Shown here: positions 39,070 through 44,810 of the stretch, piece after piece
Layout of the letters: the number at the start of each line of letters is the position of its first letter
Position numbering within the stretch: position 1 is the first letter of the stretch
DNA from: Corydoras sp. C115
Taxonomy: Eukaryota; Chordata; Actinopteri; Siluriformes; Callichthyidae
NCBI GenBank assembly: GCA_019802505.1
Contig: JAFMOC010000002.1
Span: 3,219,501 to 3,283,500, forward strand
DNA length: 64,000 nt
Direction: 5' to 3'
The notes under the pieces: model-generated
Told to the model about the DNA's origin: nothing
Database searches by the model: none
What the model saw: only the letters and a program-made list of their open reading frames with translations
Translations under genes and position numbers: made by a program

Positions 39070-42000
39070 TTCATTCATTATCTTCCACTTTATCCTATAT
39101 TAGGGTCGCGGTGGGGTTCCCCATGCCCATCCAGGGAAGAACGTTTCGGGCGCTGGGCAGATACACCCAGGACAGGGCATCAATCTATCGCTGGGCACAC
39201 ACTCAAACACACAGACACACACTATATGGGCAATTTGGAGAACTCAATTGACTTGATCCATGTTTTTGGACAGTGGGAGGAAACCGGAGAACCCGGAGGA
39301 AACCCACGCGGACACGGGGAGAACATAGAAACTCCACCCAGATGGGGATTCGAACCGGGAATCCCTAGTGCTGAGAGGCGTACATGCTAACCACTAAGCC
39401 ACCCTATTATTATTATTATTTATTTATTTTTTTTTATTATTAATAATATAATTTGTAGGCTTAAAGCCATAGGTTTCAAATATGCTGGGTTGAAGAATTC
39501 ATTCAGGGACAGTACACCAACTTGTAAAGCAACCTTTAAGACCTTATTTAATGTCTCAGCAGTTTCACATGATAGTCCTAAGGCTTTAATGTCAACCTAC
39601 TAGTTTATTATCCAGTTACTTGATCACAAAAGCAAACTACCTCTCTCACAAATGATTAAAATGATTTGTCATTTACTTAACTATTCAAAAACATTCTCAT
39701 ATATTAGGGGTGGGGTCAAACATAAAATGTGAACTGTACAAAAATTATAACATTTAATATTTTATGACTTTCACTCTAATAAATATGACTCGGCAATAAT
39801 AAAGGACATTTTGTATCATAATATAAATTTCATATTATTCATAAAATTCTGTTTTAGAATCATGCACATTTTTCTTCTTTCAGGAGAGACTCTTATAGCT
39901 CAAAACAGTCATTACCTGGAGCGATGCAGAGAAAATTGTCAACAGATAGCAACGATGCACGGTATTGTTAATTTGTTTAAATCCGAGGATGTGTTTATGG
40001 GGTTCATGGGTTGTGGGTGTTGTATTTAAGTCATGTCTAAATTCCTAGTAATCTAATTACTAGGATGTATATGTTTTAAATATTAAAACATTCATGTATA
40101 TATGTTCATGTATATATTTTTAGGTAAATAAACAGAAATTTAGGATTTCTATTTAGGATGTGTTTATGGGGTTCATGGGTTGTGGGTGTTGTATTTAAGT
40201 CATGTCTAAATTCCTAGTAATCTAATTACTAGGATGTATATGTTTTAAATATTAAAACATTCATGTATATATGTTCATGTATATATTTTTAGGTAAATAA
40301 ACAGAAATTTAGGATTTCTATTTAGGATAGATTTAGGATTTTATTTTATTTTTTTGCACACATTATGACAGATCTGGGTTTAAATAGAAAGGCATCAAAT
40401 GACAGTAAAGATACCAATGATCATCCATCCATCAATCCATTATCTTAGCTTTATCCCCTACTAGGGTCGGGGGGGGTAGGGGGGCGTTCCCATGCCCATC
40501 ATGGGAGAACGTTTCGAGCGCTCGGTAGACACACCCAGGACAGGGCGCCAGTCTATCGCTGGGCACACATTCACACACACAAACACATTCTATATAGGGT
40601 AATTTGGAGAATTCAATTGACCTTGATCCACGGTTTTGGACTGTGAAACCCACGCAGACACAGGGAGAACATGTAAATTCCACCCAGATTGGGATTCGAA
40701 CCGGGAATCCCTAGTGCTCAGAGGCCACTGTGACGCCCTCAATGATCATCATTTTAATAAAACCATCAGCATATTAAGAATGTTTTGTGCATTTTTTATT
40801 TTGCCATGTCTTGTAAGTAATATACAGCTGCCTCTTCAAATGCCTTAAGATAAAATAAATAATGCAAAAGCAAATCTTAATTTAGAACATTTTAATTGCC
40901 ATAGCCAATAATGGCACAATGGGTCAAAGGAATATCTATCAAATAAAATCTTTATTCCGAACCATTTGTGTTATCTGTTATGTTTCAGCAAAAGTAAACC
41001 GGAGACCCCAAAGACACCCACTACCCCTACCACCCCACAGTCTCCATCGTTCAGCTCAGCAACTGGTTCTATTTTACCCCACTTGCTTACTGGGGACTCT
41101 GTCAGAGACAAGTGTATTGAAATGCTGTCTGCAGCATTACGCACAGATGGTAAAATGCACAGCATCCAACCAGTCTGTTAACAAATGAACACAAATGTAC
41201 TATACTAATGTACTGCAGTAAACATTCATTTATTTATATTTTATTGTGTCATGCTTTGATATGTCATAAATATTGCAAAACCTTTATGAAAAGAATGTTA
41301 AAAAAATATTTATTGATTGATTTTTTTAAACAGATGACTACAAAGATTATGGGGTAAACTGTGACACCATGGCAGCTGAAATTGAAGATTATATCCTTAA
41401 TAAACATTAACTACATTGCTGCTGCTGCTGAAATAAGTGACCTCATTGTCTCAACTGTCTCATTCCATGCTCATAACTGGGGTCCTTCCATGAATCACTT
41501 TGTTAAACATTCCATTTATCAATCACAGTCTGGCTTTTGTCAAAATTCTTGAAAATTTTTCAAGATCACACCTCATCTTCAAATATTGTCCATTTGCTGC
41601 CTATTAAGGGTGCATTTGTAACAAGATAACCAATGTTATTATCCTCATGTTGATGGTTTTCATGTGATCTAAGTTGCATCACACTACATTTCTTAAAAAA
41701 AACCCCGATTGCTTAGCTTTTCATTCATTCATTCATTATCTCCAGCTTTATCCTCTTTTAGGGTCACGGTGGGGTTCCCCATGCCCATCCAGGGGAGAAC
41801 GTCTCGGGCGCTGGGCAGATAGACCCAGGACAGGGCGCCAATCCATCGCTGGGCACACACTCACTCACACAGACACACTCTATATGGGGCAATTTTGAGA
41901 ATTCAATTGACTTGATCCATATTTTTGGACTGTGGGAGGAAACCGGAGAACCCGGAGGAAACCCACGCAGACACGGGGAGAACATGGAAACTCCACCCAG

Positions 42001-43862
42001 ATGGGGATTCGAACCGGGAATCCCTAGCGCTGAGAGGCGAACGTGCTAACCACTAAGCCTGCTTAGCTTTTCATTTTTTTATATCAAATATATATTTTAT
42101 ATATTTTTATATAAAAATATGTGTTTTATATTATATATTTAAATGCACTAAATAGCATTTTGTTATTTGAAGATTAAATGTGCTTCCTTAACTGTCCTTG
42201 ATTCTTTAAATGTCTACCAGGAGATTAAAGCTACCGATATGAAATATAAAAACAGAGTACGTAGCCGCATCAGCAACTTGAAGGATCCAAAGAACCCTAA
42301 TTTACGCAAGAATGTCCTTGGAGGAGCTATTGAGCTGAGTCACATTGCCACCATGACTGCAGAGGTAATATGCACAGGGAATTTTATTAATGCTGTGCTT
42401 TCTGCAATCTTTTAGATATTCAACTTTATTAATATAGGCAAAAGGGGTCTCTCCTTTTTTTTATTACCTACAAAGTAATGTTCCTGTGCTTGTGTTATAG
42501 TAGTTTACAGTAATCAAAGTTGTTCTAGGTTTGGTCTCAAGGCAGGGTAGACAAAAATGGGGAACTGGCTTTCTTTGTTTCTTTGTATTACAAGGAAAAT
42601 GCAAGGAAGTACATGCAAAAAAAGCATGACCTTTACCCCTGCAGTTAGACTGGTGCCATGAACAGCCAGTAAAATCCAAAAAGTTTCCAAAAGTTCTAAA
42701 TGGCCTGATTGAATGCATTAATGAATGAATGAATGAATGAATGGAACAAAGGAAGGCAGGTTATTAAAGGAAGGCAGGTTATCAAAGGGTTGAATGGAGG
42801 CAGTGATGGATGGAAGTATGTTAGAGGGATGGATTAATAAGATTAGACTCTTCTTATTTGGAGATCAGCAGTTAAGTAAATCTGTTGAGTCATGTGTGAT
42901 TATCTCTGTAATTTAGGAGATGGCCAGTGATGAGCTAAAACAACTCCGGAATGTTCTGACTCAAGAAGCCATTCGCGAGCACCAAATGGCAAAAACTAGT
43001 GGCACAGTAACAGACCTGCTGCAGTGCCCCAAGTGCAGGAAAAAGAACTGCACTTACAACCAGGTATCAGTAAACACTAAGCAATTGCTTTTTTTCCTAA
43101 AACTTGTGAAAGAATGTTTAGAGTAATAAGAAGTCTTTCAAGACTTCTGCAAGATTTTAGAACAAATAAATCTAAAGGAAAACTGAATAGAAATATTTAC
43201 TAAGGATAAAATAATTAACTGGTAAAAGACTGATCACAGGCAGCTCTAGCTTTTGTGTCATACCTAAAAAGAAGTGAGACAGGCTAAGCACAAAGGGACC
43301 CTAAAAACACCCAAACTGACTGCTGCAAACATGGCTTATCATGATATATAACCTCCTTCTTTTATATAACCTCTTTCTTTACAATGACAAAAGAGAATAG
43401 AGCTGACAGAATAACCCATATTTTTGACACAAAATAAATAAAAAGAAATAATAGGGAAAAAAATCTCAGGAAAAAAAGGTAAAAACAAAATTAAAAATAA
43501 TGCCAGTACATACAGTACAATAATGGCACCTGCTATTCATTTTGAAACGAAAGACACAACCAGACCCCTGTTTTAAAAAGTAATTATACACACCTGTGTT
43601 CTTCTAAATAATTAGCCTGTTCATTTTTGTTTTTAAGAGCCAGTTGTATTCCAACCAACTTGTTTGAAATGACAAAGAATAGAGCTGTCTGAACGAATAA
43701 GAATTCCTAATATTACTAAGCACAAGCAGTCTGTGCTTACAAGTCTGTGAAGCAGATCTGTCATTAAGTGCAGATTTGTGAATAAAAGGTGGAACCAGAG
43801 AATCAGGTGAGGTGTGGGTTTCCAGCTGGGATTTGTTTGCAGGGTCACTGTTTCCTCCCTGC

Positions 43863-43954
<92 letters not shown>

Positions 43955-44810
43955 TGTATAGCTTCTATAAAGTGTTTTTATGAATTTTTAGGAATTCAGG
44001 AAAATCTGATGAAGTTTTAGGTTACATTTATGCAGAAGTATAGAAAATTCTTAAGGGTTCAGAAACTTTTAAGCACCACTGTCGCAACATGAAATACCTC
44101 AGGCCAGGGGCACATCCCATGTACCACACATACTGTAGAGGTGAGCTGCTAATGCCAAACTCATTAGCTCAAACAAATTGTCATTGCACAGGTGCAGACT
44201 CGCAGTGCTGATGAACCCATGACCACATTTGTCCTGTGCAATGAATGCGGAAACCGTTGGAAGGTAGGTATTAGTAGTTTAAAAAAAATCTAAAGTTTAA
44301 AGTATACCAATTTTATTAAATTATGTAATGATCAATTAAAATTCATATTTATTTTCTGAACATACTGAAGTTTTATTATTGCCTTTTATGTTATAAACTG
44401 CTGTTTAGGTCTTTCCAAAAATTTGCCATGGGATTTTCTCATATATGGCATAGGATAAGGGCCTAGGGCGACTTAAAAAGAAATTGTCTCAGTTGTCCTT
44501 GGGTTCAAATTAAAGCTAGGGAATCTTATCATAATACATTAATGAACTGTAGAAACACACTACTCCCCTCTAAGCCGCCAGCCCTGTACAGCTACAGCAG
44601 CCCTGTTTCATCATCAGTCAAAATTTGTTCCCAGTTGAAATATAATTAAGATGTTAAAGCGACAAATTCCTCATGGAGGAAACTGATGTTTCATTGCCTA
44701 AAACATTAGCATTAACAAAAAATATTGTTTAGGATTAATAATTAAAAAATGATAAACAGTGTCTAATACACTAGATAATTTCATCTTCTTTTGTTTTATA
44801 GTTCTGCTGA
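23150..44810 (+). CDS. tcea3: Transcription elongation factor A3 (TFIIS family), 22-exon gene
   Basis: TFIIS binds stalled RNA polymerase II in the nucleus and stimulates cleavage of the backtracked transcript. My joined reading frame gives 648 residues. Residues 1-80 form the N-terminal LW domain; about 80-470 are a charged Ser/Lys/Pro-rich linker; about 484-595 are the central Pol II-binding domain; 606-648 are the zinc ribbon with Cys610, Cys613, Cys638 and Cys641. The catalytic acidic pair Asp629-Glu630 lies in RSADEPMTT. The paralogue call rests on strong similarity to TCEA3 (GALDLLK, SPKTP-like linker end, LTGDSVRDKC). Human TCEA3 is about 348 residues, so roughly 300 extra residues lie in the linker. 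All splice sites except one intron are GT-AG and all phases are consistent. Exons are listed separately. The ATG at 23150 is chosen because it starts the conserved MSREQDLKRIAKKL segment. Confidence 0.93.
23650..24180. repeat. DNA-transposon-like debris in tcea3 intron 1
   Basis: The segments 'gtggtggatgattctcagta', 'cacatcagtgtcactgcagt' and 'ccacccaaataatacctgaa' are typical of a fish non-autonomous repeat family, in rearranged order. Similar pieces occur at 35.46, 52.86 and 61.46 kb. It is non-coding. Confidence 0.55.
25279..25341 (+). CDS. tcea3: tcea3 exon 2
   Basis: 21 codons, phase 0 at both ends, between TTTGTGCAG and GTACGT. It encodes EGALDLLKELQNF and the start of the next LW-domain helix. 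Confidence 0.93.
25460..25565 (+). CDS. tcea3: tcea3 exon 3
   Basis: It starts after TTAAAG in phase 0 and ends in phase 1 before GTAAGG. It encodes TRIGMSVNGIRKHC and ends the LW domain at KSWKRLL. These are the best-conserved residues of this domain in TFIIS. Confidence 0.93.
26105..26417 (-). mobile_element. tRNA-headed SINE in tcea3 intron 3
   Basis: The tail (ccatccatccattatcttcc), body and reverse head (gctaaccactaagccaccga) are all present, with small deletions in the part after the TG-prone segment. Confidence 0.9.
26590..28960 (-). mobile_element. Decayed L2-like LINE in tcea3 intron 3
   Basis: On the minus strand, 28733-28924 encodes a piece with YYSELIENNKNN and RFLFSTIAKLTW, typical of the region before the reverse transcriptase. 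27710-28339 encodes about 209 residues of reverse transcriptase with the Y-A-D-D active-site box followed by TTQLY. 27250-27680 gives the ORF2 C-terminus (VLTTTRKFDH, GLTSQGVGLLLAPR, GGRAFSHKAPQL), with several stops. 26600-27000 looks like the 3' UTR (tcacaaagcagctttattga at its end). Frames are broken at several points, so no active protein is made. The 5' part is missing. Confidence 0.88.
29000..29700 (+). repeat. Tc1-like transposase debris
   Basis: The segments 'cgtcagatgagaccaaact' (S-D-E-T-K) near 29023 and 'ggaggcagtatcatgttatt' (G-G-S-I-M-L) near 29618 are recognisable scraps of a Tc1-type transposase in + orientation. Everything between is scrambled or AT-rich filler. No terminal repeats were found. 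Confidence 0.5.
29961..30312 (-). mobile_element. tRNA-headed SINE with target-site duplication
   Basis: A full-length copy from the (ATTC)n tail to the reverse head. A direct repeat of 'gcaactgttca' lies at 29954-29964 and again just after 30313, which is a target-site duplication. This supports a fairly recent retroposition into tcea3 intron 3. Confidence 0.93.
30596..30698 (+). CDS. tcea3: tcea3 exon 4 (linker start)
   Basis: It enters in phase 1 (completing Glu) after CTTCTCAG and leaves in phase 2 before GTAAGC. Composition is Ser/Gln/Glu-rich (QTQSSSEQSPDS). It brings the frame into phase 2, the phase shared by every junction of the following exon array. Confidence 0.88.
30846..30989 (+). 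CDS. tcea3: tcea3 linker exon 5 (phase 2-2)
   Basis: 144 bases, 48 codons, between CTGTCAG and GTAAGA. It is very lysine- and glutamate-rich (KKLTDKDRKEKGE, then KNEKQE). It is symmetric, so skipping keeps the frame. Confidence 0.87.
31069..31152 (+). CDS. tcea3: tcea3 linker exon 6 (phase 2-2)
   Basis: 84 bases after a T-rich tract and TTTTAG; the donor is GTTAGT. It encodes a Ser/Pro stretch (SPLLTPPSN) and ends in KVKKE-Arg, with the Arg codon split AG|G. Confidence 0.82.
31952..32315 (-). mobile_element. tRNA-headed SINE with target-site duplication
   Basis: A full copy in tcea3 intron 6. 'acatatctttat' stands directly before it (31940-31951) and directly after it (about 32317), a 12-base duplication. 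Confidence 0.93.
32882..32965 (+). CDS. tcea3: tcea3 linker exon 7 (phase 2-2)
   Basis: 84 bases between CACACAG and GTTAGT. It encodes KESSDLSHRPPPAHIRIPK and ends in VKKD-Arg. The start (Lys-Glu-Ser) and the end (Lys-Lys-acidic-Arg) recur in several neighbouring exons. Confidence 0.83.
33059..33163 (+). CDS. tcea3: tcea3 linker exon 8 (phase 2-2)
   Basis: 105 bases after a T-tract plus CAG; the donor GTTGGA is weak. It encodes a His/Ser-rich stretch (SSQHSHPHHSSPPLKRPSLE), similar to exon 10 (HHLHSPTPTKRPSLDM). Confidence 0.8.
33983..34081 (+). CDS. tcea3: tcea3 linker exon 9 (phase 2-2)
   Basis: 99 bases between ACTTAG and GTCAGG. It encodes DPNAPLPPLPLHLHPPPQ followed by SSVLDMKK. It has the same length as exon 10 and aligns with it across the whole exon, also at DNA level, so the two are sister duplicates. 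Confidence 0.83.
34711..34734 (+). other. Possible relic linker mini-exon
   Basis: A 24-base phase-2-compatible segment between 'gctacag' and 'gttttc' would read Thr-Ser-Ser-Thr-Pro-Leu-Lys in frame. The donor is poor and the segment is very short. It may be a dying copy of a linker exon or chance. Confidence 0.2.
35440..36140. repeat. Mixed old repeat debris in tcea3 intron 9
   Basis: 35513-35720 is a diverged + SINE-like segment ('ggtgacatggtggcacagtg', 'gtgggtttcctcccgg'). 35455-35500 and 35790-36000 carry pieces of the non-autonomous DNA repeat also seen at 23.7 and 61.5 kb. 36005-36140 has a reverse tRNA-like B box (gggaatcgaacccatgacct). Confidence 0.5.
36329..36427 (+). CDS. tcea3: tcea3 linker exon 10 (phase 2-2)
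   Basis: 99 bases after TTTTTTCAG; the donor is GTCAGA. It encodes KSSVDLDAPLPHHLHSPTPT and then KRPSLDMAKDKE. Its homology with exons 8 and 9 is visible in order: acidic start, APLP, a His-rich middle, KRPSLDM. Confidence 0.84.
36541..36603 (+). CDS. tcea3: tcea3 linker exon 11 (phase 2-2)
   Basis: 63 bases between ATTTGCAG and GTGATA. It encodes KDTPASKQSAELPISQHKKD with split Arg codons at both ends. The intron before it is only 113 bases. Confidence 0.82.
37560..37772 (-). mobile_element. SINE copy lacking the tail half
   Basis: It contains the TG-prone segment, body and reverse head (gctaaccactaaaccaccat) but not the 'ataaagcggaagataatga' tail part. It lies in tcea3 intron 11. Confidence 0.85.
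38122..38178 (+). CDS. tcea3: tcea3 linker exon 12 (phase 2-2)
   Basis: 57 bases after TTAGCAG; the donor is GTCAGA. It encodes HLEDSKPPKRHSGEIKKE. A tandem acceptor (TTAG|CAG|A) would allow a 3-base difference without breaking the frame. Confidence 0.82.
38194..38242 (+). repeat. (TG)n inside the 129-base intron 12 of tcea3
   Basis: About 24 TG units occupy over a third of the short intron between exons 12 and 13. UG-repeat RNA is a known target of CELF-type proteins and TDP-43, so an effect on exon 13 is possible. That effect is inference. Confidence 0.95.
38308..38373 (+). CDS. tcea3: tcea3 linker exon 13 (phase 2-2)
   Basis: 66 bases between TTTGCAG and GTCTGA. It encodes KESTDSKQEPIKKSSHDGKR and then Gly. 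The opening Lys-Glu-Ser-x-Asp-Ser-Lys matches the openings of exons 15 and 16 (Arg-Asp-Ser-x-x-Ser-Lys). Confidence 0.82.
38736..38763 (+). repeat. 28-base poly-T at the exon 14 acceptor
   Basis: An unbroken T28 runs straight into GCAG at the 3' end of intron 13, serving as its polypyrimidine tract. Such tracts vary in length and can alter acceptor strength. Confidence 0.95.
38768..38830 (+). CDS. tcea3: tcea3 linker exon 14 (phase 2-2)
   Basis: 63 bases; the donor GTATCA is weak. It encodes NDSNDCRSLQVQPSSDTKAQ. It is less lysine-rich than its neighbours but shares the start pattern and the split Arg codons. Confidence 0.8.
38900..38962 (+). CDS. tcea3: tcea3 linker exon 15 (phase 2-2)
   Basis: 63 bases between CTCCTAG and GTAAGT, a strong donor. 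It encodes RDSVNSKSHSSPSSKKVTGE. This is the exon most like the linker of mammalian TCEA3 (Arg-Asp-Ser-Val-Asp-Ser-Lys-Ser), so it is a good candidate for the ancestral unit. The intron before it is only 69 bases. Confidence 0.88.
39034..39067. repeat. (TTA)n microsatellite beside a SINE
   Basis: About 11 TTA units directly precede the SINE tail at 39067; a second TTA stretch follows it at about 39405-39420. Insertion into a pre-existing TTA repeat explains both. Confidence 0.9.
39067..39405 (-). mobile_element. tRNA-headed SINE in tcea3 intron 15
   Basis: A full copy from the (ATTC)n tail to the reverse head, inserted in a TTA repeat. Confidence 0.92.
39884..39961 (+). CDS. tcea3: tcea3 linker exon 16 (phase 2-2)
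   Basis: 78 bases after TTCTTTCAG; the donor is GTATTG. It encodes RDSYSSKQSLPGAMQRKLST and then DSNDA. Its last split Arg codon is CG|C instead of AG|R, marking the end of the array. Confidence 0.85.
39986..40323 (+). repeat. Perfect 169-bp tandem duplication in tcea3 intron 16
   Basis: Two adjacent copies (39986-40154 and 40155-40323), both starting 'aggatgtgtttatgggg', appear identical by eye. The first copy begins 25 bases after exon 16. It is either a very recent duplication or an assembly artefact. Confidence 0.93.
40423..40738 (-). mobile_element. tRNA-headed SINE with target-site duplication
   Basis: It is slightly shortened in the head. 'caatgatcatc' is repeated before (about 40416) and after (about 40739) the element. 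Confidence 0.9.
40989..41149 (+). CDS. tcea3: tcea3 exon 17 (linker end, central domain start)
   Basis: It enters in phase 2 after GTTTCAG and leaves in phase 1 before GTAAAA. It encodes KSKPETPKTPTTPTTPQSPS, then LTGDSVRDKCIEMLSAALR, the start of the central TFIIS domain. The proline-threonine stretch corresponds to the SPKTP part of human TCEA3. Confidence 0.93.
41334..41390 (+). CDS. tcea3: tcea3 exon 18
   Basis: 57 bases after TTTAAACAG. It encodes DDYKDYGVNCDTMAAEIED. It ends in phase 1 directly before ATATCCTT, the U12-type 5' splice site. Confidence 0.9.
41391..42209 (+). other. tcea3: U12-type (minor spliceosome) intron 18 of tcea3
   Basis: The 5' end is ATATCCTTAA, matching the AT-type minor-spliceosome donor. 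A perfect TTCCTTAAC branch-site consensus lies at 42184-42192, 18-19 bases before the 3' end. No GT donor is available that keeps the frame. To restore the conserved residues (Asp-Tyr-Val-Tyr-Gln-Glu, compare Asp-His-Ile-Tyr-Gln-Glu in human) the intron must end ...TTTAA, giving AT-AA ends. An AT-AC intron is known in a Xenopus TFIIS gene, as I recall, so the intron class is probably ancestral. Confidence 0.82.
41720..42060 (-). mobile_element. tRNA-headed SINE inside the U12-type intron
   Basis: A full-length minus copy. 'gcttagcttttcatt' stands before it (about 41711) and after it (about 42060), a 15-base target-site duplication. Confidence 0.93.
42210..42364 (+). CDS. tcea3: tcea3 exon 19
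   Basis: 155 bases, phase 1 in and phase 0 out, before GTAATA. It encodes the core of the central domain: KATDMKYKNRVRSRISNLKD, then PNLRKNVLGGAI and IATMTAE. The start is set by the frame needed to join exon 18. Confidence 0.9.
42917..43063 (+). CDS. tcea3: tcea3 exon 20
   Basis: 49 codons between ATTTAG and GTATCA, phase 0. It ends the central domain (EMASDELKQLRN, EAIREHQMAKTSG) and starts the zinc ribbon with Cys610-Pro-Lys-Cys613 and KKNCTYNQ. Confidence 0.94.
43868..43951. repeat. (TA)n microsatellite in tcea3 intron 20
   Basis: About 42 uninterrupted TA/AT units. The open frames of alternating Ile and Tyr here are artefacts of the repeat. Confidence 0.95.
44192..44263 (+). CDS. tcea3: tcea3 exon 21 (zinc ribbon)
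   Basis: 24 codons between GCACAG and GTAGGT. It encodes VQTRSADEPMTTFVLCNECG and NRWK. It holds the acidic pair that reaches the polymerase active site and the second Cys-x-x-Cys. Confidence 0.95.
44802..44810 (+). CDS. tcea3: tcea3 exon 22 (last two codons and stop)
   Basis: After TTTTATAG the sequence reads TTC TGC TGA, giving the invariant Phe-Cys C-terminus of metazoan TFIIS. The 3' UTR follows. A possible ATTAAA signal lies at 45182-45187. Confidence 0.92.
   Translation, partial: FC

Noticed and set aside
41391..42217. Classical AT-AC ends for tcea3 intron 18
   Set aside because: Joining 41390 to 42218 shifts the frame and destroys the conserved central domain; the AT-AA boundary at 42209 keeps it.
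42717..42790. Short direct repeats (GAAT and ggaaggcaggttat) as a CRISPR-like or regulatory array
   Set aside because: Simple tandem slippage repeats in an intron of a vertebrate gene; no spacer structure.
43789..44020. Open frames of alternating Ile and Tyr
   Set aside because: Translation of a (TA)n microsatellite.
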